Translations under genes and position numbers: made by a program
DNA from: Verrucomicrobiota bacterium
Lineage (GTDB): Bacteria; Verrucomicrobiota; Verrucomicrobiia; Chthoniobacterales; SZAS-18
Direction: 5' to 3'
Assembly (NCBI GenBank): GCA_025353105.1
Contig: JANXRG010000081.1
Coordinates: 1-64,000, forward strand
Length of the DNA stretch: 64,000 bases
Notes under the pieces: generated by a model
What the model was told of the DNA's origin: nothing
Databases searched by the model: none
What the model saw: only the letters and a program-made list of their open reading frames with translations
Shown: positions 18,547 through 25,404 of the stretch, piece by piece
Layout: every line of letters starts with the position of its first letter
Numbering within the stretch: position 1 is the stretch's first letter

Positions 18547-19509
18547 TCAGCGAAACGTGCTGACGTCGGCGTGGGCGCAGCCGGACTGAACGAACAGGCC
18601 CCACGTGAGGTTGTTGCGTCCGGGTTGGTGCGCCTTCGCTTTGCGAATCGCCATGGTGGCGGCGGCCTCCACCACCCATTCGAAATTCTCCGGGCCCACC
18701 GAAGTTGCCTCGGCGTCCGGCGCCGGGTTGCAGAAATCAATCGCAATCGGCACGCCATCGCGCACCGCGAACTCGACGGTGTTGAAATCGTAGCCGAGGT
18801 ACTGATTCAGCGTGAGGCAGTCGCGCTCGATGCGGGCGAGCAATTCAGCCGAGGGACTGAAGTTCGCCTGGTAGCGCAGGTGGTGCGGTTGGCGCGGCTC
18901 GTACGGCATGATGCGCACGTGTCGCCCGTCGATGCAGTAGCAGCGGTAGTATTGATCAAAGAGGACTTCCTCCTGCAGCATCATCACGAGTTGGCCGGTC
19001 TCGCCGTACGCCTGGTAAAACGCACCGGCGTCGGTGAGCTTGTAGACGTTCTTCCAGCCGCCGCCGGCGAACGGTTTGAAGTAGGCCGGGAAGCCGATGT
19101 AGTTGAAGATTGAGTCCCAATCGAGCGGATAGGCGAGATTGCGGAACGAGTTGGCGCCGGTGTCCGTGGGATGATCATGCGAGGGCAGCAAAACCGTGCG
19201 CGGAACGGCGACGCCGATTTTGGTGGCGAGCGCGTTATTGAAGAATTTCTCGTCGGCGCTCCACCAGAACGGGTTGTTGATCACAGCCGTGCCGCCGAGC
19301 GCCGTGTTCTTGAGAAAGCCGCGGTAGAAAGGCACGTCCTGTGAGATGCGGTCGATGATCACGTCGTACCCGGAGGCCTCGCCCTGTAGCACCTTGTCGA
19401 GATGGACGAACTCCGCCGTCACCTCGCCGCCGCCCTGGGCGTTGACGCGTTCCACGAAGGCGGGGGGAAAGGTATTCTCCTGACCAAACAGAATGCCGAT
19501 TTTTTTCAT
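18547..19509 (-). CDS. ATP-grasp ligase, RimK-like
   Basis: 320 residues beginning MKKIGILFGQENTFPPAFVERVN. The central and C-terminal parts show ATP-grasp features: FPAYFKPFAGGGWKNVYKL (Lys plus glycine-rich loop for phosphate), MMLQEEVLFDQYYRCYCIDG (adenine-side Glu and the flexible strand), and LGYDFNTVEFAVRDGVPIAIDFCNPAPD (metal-binding Glu, Asp and Asn). The family activates a carboxylate as acyl phosphate and joins it to an amine. It lies 19 bases upstream of the GCS2-type ligase and downstream of an esterase in the same direction. The likely product is a small peptide-like molecule or a modified amino acid; the substrates are not identifiable. Confidence 0.88.
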   Translation of the reverse strand: MKKIGILFGQENTFPPAFVERVNAQGGGEVTAEFVHLDKVLQGEASGYDVIIDRISQDVPFYRGFLKNTALGGTAVINNPFWWSADEKFFNNALATKIGVAVPRTVLLPSHDHPTDTGANSFRNLAYPLDWDSIFNYIGFPAYFKPFAGGGWKNVYKLTDAGAFYQAYGETGQLVMMLQEEVLFDQYYRCYCIDGRHVRIMPYEPRQPHHLRYQANFSPSAELLARIERDCLTLNQYLGYDFNTVEFAVRDGVPIAIDFCNPAPDAEATSVGPENFEWVVEAAATMAIRKAKAHQPGRNNLTWGLFVQSGCAHADVSTFR

Positions 19510-19562
19510 CGTTTTGGAAGTTTGGGTTTCGCTTGGACGAACCGTCGGGGGCTGTTGTCTTA

Positions 19563-19740
19563 AACTCGAAATTCGAAACCCGAAGTTCGAAGAAAGTTCA
19601 AAAGGTTGGAAGTGCGGAAAATGAGGAAAGGGAGCGGCCGCTCCAGCGGATGAAGGGTTTTCAAATTTGAGCTTTGAATTTTCGGTCGTTCCTTCGAGTT
19701 TCGATCTTCGAATTCCGAGTTTCCTTTGTTTCCTTTCGCT
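19563..19740. repeat. TTCGAA-rich inverted repeat region with central palindrome
   Basis: The 234-base gap between two minus-strand genes carries clustered CGAAATTCGAAAC-like units at 19563-19600 and their complement-type units (TTCGAGTTTCGATCTTCGAA and neighbours) at about 19667-19720. The two blocks face each other and could fold into a long imperfect hairpin. In the centre, 19631-19644 is a perfect 14-base palindrome GGAGCGGCCGCTCC. The blocks are more AT-rich than the genes. Function could be a transcription stop, an RNA structure or a mobile repeat. Confidence 0.65.
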
Positions 19741-19743
19741 GCT

Positions 19744-20454
19744 TCAGAGCAGCGAAAGGTAATACGGCAGCATTTCGCGCCAGTAGTTCCACTCGTGACC
19801 GCACCAGCGGCGATCGTCGAGGAAATGCTTCACCCCCTTCGCGTTCAGGATTCCCGAAAGGCGGTAATTCTCGTCCCGGCAACTGTCCCATTCACCTGTG
19901 CCCAGGATGAGGCCCATGTGCCCGTACCTCCACGGGTCGTTGCAACCCGCAAGGTAGTCGGGCGGATTGTGGAAGTAGCAGCTGTCATCGTAGTATCCGT
20001 CAAGGAACTGCTTGATGTCGAACGCGCCGCTCAGGCTGATCAGGTGGCTGACCCCCTCGGGATGTCGGAAGGCGATGTTCGCGGCGTGGTAGCCGCCGAA
20101 ACTGGCGCCGCTCACCGCCACGCGATGGCAGTTGCACTCGCGCCGGGCGAAATCAAAGACGTCGTGCAGGATTACATTCTCATACGCGTTGTGCGTGCGG
20201 ACGCGGTCGGCGGGATGAATGCCCTTGTTGTACCAGCTCTCGGCGTCGATGCCGTCGGGGCAATAAATCGTGATCCGACCCGTGTCGACATACCACGCCA
20301 CCGCGTCCGTGAGGCCGAAATCCTTGTTCTGTGAGTGCCGGCCGAACGAGGTGGGAAAGAGGATGAGTGGCAAGCCGCGGCCTTCCCCAAAAACCAGCAT
20401 CTCAAAGTCGCGGCTGAGGTGGGGCGTCCACCAGCGGATGTAACGTTCCTTCAT
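19744..20454 (-). CDS. Alpha/beta-hydrolase esterase (COG4947-like)
   Basis: About 236 residues from the ATG at 20454 (MKERYIRWWTPHLSRDFEML). The nucleophile elbow is SGASFGGYHAAN (Ser118). The acid may be in the DSCYFHNPPD region and the histidine in CGHEWNYWREMLPYYL near the end. The protein is of the esterase D-like type often annotated as a putative esterase. It precedes the ATP-grasp and GCS2-type ligase genes on the same strand, with the TTCGAA repeats in the 234-base gap. A divergent second esterase gene begins 106 bases away. Ester hydrolases beside amide ligases could trim or load a carboxyl substrate; that is inference. Confidence 0.85.
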   Translation of the reverse strand: MKERYIRWWTPHLSRDFEMLVFGEGRGLPLILFPTSFGRHSQNKDFGLTDAVAWYVDTGRITIYCPDGIDAESWYNKGIHPADRVRTHNAYENVILHDVFDFARRECNCHRVAVSGASFGGYHAANIAFRHPEGVSHLISLSGAFDIKQFLDGYYDDSCYFHNPPDYLAGCNDPWRYGHMGLILGTGEWDSCRDENYRLSGILNAKGVKHFLDDRRWCGHEWNYWREMLPYYLSLL

Positions 20455-20560
20455 GGATGGGCAGCCGCGGGGACCGGAGGGCGGATTATGCGGAAAAAAA
20501 CCACGCGCACAAGCACCGATGATTTGCAATCCGGGTTCGGCTGGCGAGTTATTGCGCGAC

Positions 20561-21358
20561 ATGAGCGACGAGCACACTCTGAGCGGCGATGTCCGAGTGC
20601 ATGCGAACTTCCCGTCGCGCTCGCTCGGGAACCGGCGCGATGTGCTCGTTTACCTGCCGCCCGGCTACCGGCGTTCTCGGGCGCGCTACCCGGTTTTCTA
20701 CATGCACGACGGGCAGAACATCTTCGATCGCGCCACGGCCTATGGCGGGGTGGAGTGGGGGGTCGATGAGACCGCCGAGCGATTGATTTTGGCGGGTGAA
20801 ATGCAGCCGGTGATCATCGTGGGCGTTGCGAATGGCGGCGCGGCGCGCATTGACGAATACGCGCCCACGGCTGGGCTGTATGAGGTGGGCGGTGGCGGCA
20901 AGCAGCGGAGCCAGGGGCTGGCGAAAAGTTACGGACGGTTCCTCACGCACGAATTGAAGCCGTTCATTGATTCACATTACCGCACGAAGCCGGAGCCCGA
21001 GTTCACCGGGACGGGCGGATCGTCGATGGGCGGACTCGTCTCGATCTGCCTTGGTCTCACGTTGCCCAAGGTTTTCACCCGGCTGGCGGTGATGTCGCCC
21101 TCGATTTGGTGGGACGACGCGGTGTTGTTTCGGTACATCGACGGGCTCAAGCGCGCGTTGCCGTTGAAGATCTGGCTCGACACGGGCACCGACGAGCCTG
21201 GCTGGAATCGCGCGCGAGTGGTACGCGACTGCCTGTTGGAAAAAGGCTGGCGGATGGGGGAGACTCTCAAGTACGTCGAGGTGCCGGGCGCGAAGCACAC
21301 GGAATCAGCGTGGGCAGCCCGGATTGACCAGGTGTTGAAGTTTCTTTTCCCGGTCTAG
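20561..21358 (+). CDS. Esterase D / enterochelin-esterase-like hydrolase
   Basis: About 265 residues from the ATG at 20561 (MSDEHTLSGDVRVHANFPSR). Family features: DVLVYLPPGYRRSRARYPVFYMHDGQNIFD, then the nucleophile motif GTGGSSMGGLVS with Ser155, and a C-terminal GAKHTESAWAARI holding the histidine. This matches the putative-esterase family that includes enterochelin esterase and acyl-ester hydrolases with an early MHDGQN strand. No signal peptide is visible, so it is probably cytoplasmic. It diverges from the other esterase across a 106-base gap that should hold both promoters. The substrate is unknown. Confidence 0.88.
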   Translation: MSDEHTLSGDVRVHANFPSRSLGNRRDVLVYLPPGYRRSRARYPVFYMHDGQNIFDRATAYGGVEWGVDETAERLILAGEMQPVIIVGVANGGAARIDEYAPTAGLYEVGGGGKQRSQGLAKSYGRFLTHELKPFIDSHYRTKPEPEFTGTGGSSMGGLVSICLGLTLPKVFTRLAVMSPSIWWDDAVLFRYIDGLKRALPLKIWLDTGTDEPGWNRARVVRDCLLEKGWRMGETLKYVEVPGAKHTESAWAARIDQVLKFLFPV

Positions 21359-21467
21359 CGATCGGTCGCGCCAGCAGCCTGCCGCGGAATCCGCTGCGAC
21401 GTGGATTGATTGCGCGTCGATCTGCGGCACGTTGCTGATGGAAGGCGCCGGCCGATCCATTTCGTTT

Positions 21468-21543
21468 GTCCCCGTAGCTTAACGGATAAAGCAACGGTCT
21501 TCTAAACCGTAGAGTGTTGGTTCGATTCCAACCGGGGACGCCA
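21468..21543 (+). tRNA. tRNA-Arg (anticodon TCT)
   Basis: Full cloverleaf: acceptor arms GTCCCCG at 21468-21474 and CGGGGAC at 21533-21539, anticodon stem ACGGT/ACCGT around the loop CTTCTAA giving anticodon TCT, T-arm GTTGG-TTCGATT-CCAAC, discriminator G and an encoded CCA at 21541-21543. Its 3' 44 bases recur at 42333-42376, which marks it as the attachment site of an inserted element. Confidence 0.95.
21499..21542 (+). repeat. Left attachment repeat (attL), inside tRNA-Arg
   Basis: 44 bases from CTTCTAAACCGTAGAGTG through the T-arm to CCGGGGACGCC. They match 42333-42376 at 42 positions. The two differences are at 21517 (T here, C there) and 21531 (A here, G there), which pair with each other in the T-stem. 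Confidence 0.8.
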
Positions 21544-21699
21544 CCCGGACGCACCGGGACTGCGCTACGGCTTCACTTCCGCCGGTGCCTGGCACGAGGC
21601 CGCAATGATCTACCATTCGCCGCCCGGCTCGCTGCGCTGCCAGACGTGCACAATCCCGGAAGCGGTGGTTGCCAGGGCTCCGTTTTCACAGACGAGCCG

Positions 21700-22310
21700 G
21701 CCGTGGCGCCGACGCCGGAGCCGGACATGGCGCGCCGATATCGAACGCAACCTGCCACGTCCCGTCGGGCTGCTGGCGTGCACGCGCTCGCCGCGCGCGG
21801 CGCGACCGCGCAGGCGGGTCAGAGGTTGGTCTTCGCGCCCGACTCGTCGAGGAAGACCAGTCTGGCGGGGTCGAAGCTTACTTACCGTAGCCGCCACGAG
21901 CGGCGCGCCCGCGCGATGTCCGAACGGTCTTGTTCGCTGGCGCGGAGTGTCTTTCTTTATATGTCAGCCCCATCTTTCTGGAGCGCGTAGTGGCTGGCGG
22001 GAAGGGAGCACTTCAGAGCCACCGCCTCTCGCGGTTCCCTGAGCGTCAGGTCAGGCTTCTGGCCGAGCAGCGCGAGCATCTTTCGACAATGGGCCACGAG
22101 GATGAGCGGCTTGCGCCCGGAGCGATGATAGCGTGCCCCGATGTCTCCGGTGTGCCGGCGCTGCGGCAAAAGCTTCTTCTCCATGCCCAAGGACACCCGA
22201 AAGCGCTGCGCCACCTCCTGCCGGCTGCCCTCTTGTTGGTCGTAAGAATCCAAGATCCGTTCGCGCAAGTCCAAGGAGAGCGTTCGCACGGCCAGCACTC
22301 TGCCACAACG
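21700..22310 (-). pseudogene. IS630-family transposase remnant
   Basis: Reading the minus strand from about 22298, SLDLRERILDSYDQQEGSRQ and 'VAQRFRVSLGMEKKLL', 'RHTGDIGARYHRSGRKP' are the N-terminal helix-turn-helix region of IS630 transposases. After a frame change come TLRASEQDRSDIARARRSWR (about 21895-21960) and then 'VFLDESGAKTN' and 'LRGRAARGERVHASSPTG', the start of the DDE region. Several frameshifts break the gene and the C-terminal catalytic part is missing. No clear terminal inverted repeats could be set. The boundaries are approximate. The sequence between the tRNA end (21544) and 21700 shows no gene. Confidence 0.8.
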
Positions 22311-22529
22311 CGCGCCTGTCGGCTACATTACTAATTAAAACGCTTTAGCGGCTATCGGGCGCTGTCTGCCAACGCGGCGGGCGGTCATCCACCCAAGCGT
22401 GCTCGACCATTTCAACGCGCCGATGGCGCGATAAACTCGTACCACTCATCGCTTACACACCGTTTTGCTAACTCAATAAACGAGTTTTTTGTTTTGACAA
22501 AATTTGGGCCATCCGCCAAACCCCCTTCG

Positions 22530-23399
22530 ATGAAAATCGCGTATGTTTCCCGCGGATTGGGCTCGCGGCTGCTTGGCCCCTTTCTCTTGCTGGGGTTAAT
22601 CGTAGGCGTTTTCGCTCGAGCGGCGGATGAGACCCCGCCCGACATGACTTTCGACCCCAGGAAAATGGGGAAGGCGGCCGATGAGCAGGTCATTGTGAGT
22701 CCTTACGACCGGTTCATTGCCCTAGATGCCCTGTTGGCGGGCAAGAAAATTGATTGGCGAGGATATTTTTTGAAAACGGGCGTGGATGCCCCCAATCCAC
22801 TCCCGTCCGATCAGGAAGTCCTCCTCCCACTCTTGATGGGCCTTCGCGTCACGGACGGCGTCATGGCGGTCAAGGCTCGGGACGCGGAGTTGCTCAATCG
22901 TGCGGCCGCCGATATCGAAAAGATCGCCAAAAAGCTCGGGGCGACCGACGACGATCTGAAAAGTGCGCGCGAGGCCCGGACGGCGGCGAACGCGGGCGAA
23001 TGGCCGAAAGTCTTTCTCAAGTTGGGTTACCTGCAGAAAGAGATCATGGGTTTGATCGACAAGAAAGATAACAAGTCCCGCGGCACTCTTATTCTGATCG
23101 GTGGGTGGCTGCAGGGAGCCCGCTATGTGACCAGTTTGATCAAGGACAACTACACTCCGCAGGCTTCAAACTACCTGCGCGAACCCGTTCTGGTGAGGGC
23201 GTTGATCGAGCAGCTCGATAACTTGCCGGAGCCCCAGCGCTCGTCACCCATTATCCCGAAGCTCAAGGCGTCCCTCAACGGCCTCTTGGGTATCATCGAC
23301 ATCACGCTCGACGGTAGTATCCCCGTCGATCAGATCGATAAGGCCAATGCGCTGGCGACTGACATCGTCAAGATTTGTGTGACCCCTGACAAACCATGA
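22530..23399 (+). CDS. Exported protein of unknown function
   Basis: About 289 residues from the ATG at 22530, opening with a basic segment and a hydrophobic stretch (LLGPFLLLGLIVGVFARA) that acts as signal peptide. The mature part is mainly helical with repeated Lys/Asp-rich helices (RAAADIEKIAKKLGATDDDL, LKLGYLQKEIMGLIDKKDNK) and the segment GTLILIGGWLQGARYVTSLI. I recognise no family or catalytic motif. It is the first intact gene of the island, and its stop overlaps the next start by four bases (ATGA), so they are translationally coupled. Probably periplasmic. It may be a sensor-side partner of the kinases, but only the neighbourhood suggests that. Confidence 0.75.
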   Translation: MKIAYVSRGLGSRLLGPFLLLGLIVGVFARAADETPPDMTFDPRKMGKAADEQVIVSPYDRFIALDALLAGKKIDWRGYFLKTGVDAPNPLPSDQEVLLPLLMGLRVTDGVMAVKARDAELLNRAAADIEKIAKKLGATDDDLKSAREARTAANAGEWPKVFLKLGYLQKEIMGLIDKKDNKSRGTLILIGGWLQGARYVTSLIKDNYTPQASNYLREPVLVRALIEQLDNLPEPQRSSPIIPKLKASLNGLLGIIDITLDGSIPVDQIDKANALATDIVKICVTPDKP

Positions 23400-23935
23400 A
23401 CAGCCAAAATTCCACCCTGACGGCCGCACGCCAGAATCGGCGCCGCGAAAAGGCCCTAATCGCTCTACTCATCGCGGCCATCGCGATGCTTCCGTTGCCG
23501 GTCAGAGCGGACATGGTGAAAGCCGAGGACATCGCTTACCGCATGGCCACATCCTACGTGGCAAAGAGCTTCAATCTCTCGCCGACGATGCAGAGCAGCA
23601 TCCTGAGCGGAGGCCAGTTCGTGCGTTATACCATCCCCGTGGCGCGGGGTGTTGACTACGTGATTTTGGTCGGAACCGACGACGCGGTCGTTAACACGGG
23701 AATCTATGTTTACGACGAGGTCGGCGGCCTGATTCTCGACGATATCCGGGGAAAGAGCCGAGCGGGCGTCCAATTCCGTTCGAGCTATACGGGCAGTGTC
23801 TACGCCTATGTTTATGCTGCGAGAGTCCGGGGTGCATTCGGTGCTCTCGCCGTGCTGGTCGGACGCCGGGGCTCGGAAAGGCAGGGAAGTATCTTCCCCG
23901 AAAATCCGAACCCGGGACCGAAGAGCGATCCGTGA
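23396..23935 (+). CDS. Exported beta-rich protein of unknown function
   Basis: 179 residues. A basic N-terminus (ARQNRRREKALIALLIAAIA) leads into a signal peptide ending near VRA (about residue 38). The mature part alternates beta strands (GGQFVRYTIPVARGVDYVIL, GIYVYDEVGGLIL, GVQFRSSYTGSVYAYVYAAR), a layout like small pre-peptidase C-terminal or jelly-roll domains, although I see no calcium-binding motif. Its start overlaps the stop of the previous gene. The following small lipoprotein gene also begins almost at once, so the four genes 22530-25097 look like one operon. Function unknown. Confidence 0.75.
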   Translation: MNSQNSTLTAARQNRRREKALIALLIAAIAMLPLPVRADMVKAEDIAYRMATSYVAKSFNLSPTMQSSILSGGQFVRYTIPVARGVDYVILVGTDDAVVNTGIYVYDEVGGLILDDIRGKSRAGVQFRSSYTGSVYAYVYAARVRGAFGALAVLVGRRGSERQGSIFPENPNPGPKSDP

Positions 23936-23982
23936 TGTTGGAAGCGCACGAGAAGTTTCTTAATCGACCGTTAAATTCCAAA

Positions 23983-24156
23983 ATGAACGCATCCCTACTA
24001 CGCCCTATTTGCCTTGCAATCGCGACCAGCTTACTTGCATCGTGCGCCGAGCCCCCACCCCCACCCCCACCCGTCAAGAGGGCCGTTGTTAAGAAACAAA
24101 CGCCCGAAGACTTCCGGGCGGTCGAAAAGCCATCGACCTACTCAGGTGGACGTTAG
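23983..24156 (+). CDS. Small proline-rich lipoprotein
   Basis: About 57 residues. The signal peptide ends in the lipobox LASC with Cys21. Immediately after comes a run of seven prolines, then a Lys/Arg-rich segment (VKRAVVKKQTPEDFRAVEKP). The ATG at 23983 was chosen over an earlier in-frame ATG at 23932, because it places the hydrophobic helix directly at the N-terminus. It resembles entericidin-like or tether lipoproteins only in size. The rest is too short for a family call. Confidence 0.6.
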   Translation: MNASLLRPICLAIATSLLASCAEPPPPPPPVKRAVVKKQTPEDFRAVEKPSTYSGGR

Positions 24157-24251
24157 CGTCGGGCCGGTCCGAAGCCTCGGCTGAAACGAGTCGGCGCACC
24201 GCGCCGGCAAACGGCGGGGCTGGCGTTAAGAGTTCGAATCTGGGTCGATTC

Positions 24252-25097
24252 ATGAATATGCCTGCGCACCACCGGCGTTGGGTTGTTGAACGTATTGTCG
24301 CGCCGTTTCTCGGCGTCTTGTTATTTCTCCCGGCCTGCTCCGGGCCGGACCCCGGCCTGCAGGAGCAATTGGCCCGAGTTCAGTCGGAGTTACAGCAGGC
24401 AAATGCGCGATTGCAGGAGAGGACGGCCGAGCTGGAACGCATCAACGGAAATATCGGTGCCGCGGCGTCAACTCCGCGAACCTCCGCGGAGGCCGCTGCC
24501 GGCGTTGGCGAGGTCCAAACTAAGGGTGAGGCCGCCGCGCGTGGACTGGCTGCGCAGTTCGCGGCGGCCCAACCCGAACTGACGGCCGTGGACATTTACT
24601 TGGGGCCCGTCCGGACTTCTTCCGCCCCGCTGATCTTTATTTCGGAGCTGGTGGTTTCGCTGCGCCGGTCCGATGGCACCTCCCTGCGCCAGACTCAATT
24701 GGTAGCGGCTGACGCGGCGGGAAACTGGGTCATGCCCACGGTGCCCGAGTTGGCTGCCCTGGCCCAGGCGACCCGCACCGACAGCACCGTTCGCCAACGC
24801 CCATCGAGCCCGCCCTCTTCCGCGGGAACGGAGCAGCGGCCAAATTCCACGGGCATGAAGGATCCGAGCAAGTCAGGCGTATTTGAATGGGGTCCCACGT
24901 CTCCGAGCAGCTCCAGTCAGGATCCGGCAGCCGCGGCCGGCCGGCGCGAACCAGTGCCGCCGACGAAAGCACCGGTCGGTCCCGGCGCGGGAGGCGGTCC
25001 GCCAGGGGCGGCAAAGTCGGGATCATTTAGTTGGTCGGGGGATGCTCCCGCCGCGCCCACGGGAACTCCGGCCGGTGGGGTCCGGCCGCGCGAATAG
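24252..25097 (+). CDS. Lipoprotein with coiled coil and disordered tail
   Basis: 281 residues. The signal peptide ends in LPAC (Cys29), a likely lipidation site. Residues about 33-65 form a coiled coil (QEQLARVQSELQQANARLQE and on). A compact domain follows at about 95-175, with AVDIYLGPVRTSSAPLIFIS and 'LVVSLRRSDGTSLRQTQLVAAD'. The last 100 residues are low-complexity Pro/Ser/Gly/Ala with two similar short motifs (KSGVFEWGPTSPS and KSGSFSWSGDAPA). The repeated KSGxFxW motif could be a docking peptide. No family recognised. It precedes the first kinase gene by 307 bases and may be its envelope partner. Confidence 0.75.
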   Translation: MNMPAHHRRWVVERIVAPFLGVLLFLPACSGPDPGLQEQLARVQSELQQANARLQERTAELERINGNIGAAASTPRTSAEAAAGVGEVQTKGEAAARGLAAQFAAAQPELTAVDIYLGPVRTSSAPLIFISELVVSLRRSDGTSLRQTQLVAADAAGNWVMPTVPELAALAQATRTDSTVRQRPSSPPSSAGTEQRPNSTGMKDPSKSGVFEWGPTSPSSSSQDPAAAAGRREPVPPTKAPVGPGAGGGPPGAAKSGSFSWSGDAPAAPTGTPAGGVRPRE

Positions 25098-25404
25098 ACT
25101 TCGCCGTCGGCGGTTCCCCGCGTTCCGGGTGGCGCGGGGATTTCCTCGCCGCAAGTTCGCCCGACGCCGATCCTGCCGCTCCGGTCCGGCGTGGCGGTTA
25201 GGGTCTTCCTCCCGCGAAGCAGCCGTTTGATCCCTTCATCCGCACGCTGGGATCCATTCAGCGAATGCGGAATCGTTCCGCCGGCGGCCAACCCCTCGAA
25301 GTCGATCGAGCATTGCCAGGCGCGGAAAAGACCTTCCCCCTTGATGTTTCCGCCGGCGTTTGCATTATCCGGGCGGGCGGCCCAAGTGCGGACGCTCCAC
25401 CCGT
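25098..25404. other. Intergenic region before the first kinase gene
   Basis: This 307-base gap has no convincing gene. At about 25114-25137 a 7-base-pair stem CCCCGCG/CGCGGGG with a 10-base loop is not followed by a T-run, so it is only a weak terminator candidate. A poor promoter-like pair TTGATG (25341-25346) and TTATCC (25365-25370), 18 bases apart, precedes the kinase start by about 35 bases. Confidence 0.3.

Noticed and set aside
22051-22306. Extra small open frames over the IS630 remnant
   Set aside because: They are other-frame shadows; only the minus-strand frames giving IS630 motifs make sense.
22440-22500. AACTC/GAGTT stem followed by a T-run before the first island gene
   Set aside because: A five-base stem is too weak, and no gene ends just upstream, so a terminator call is not justified.
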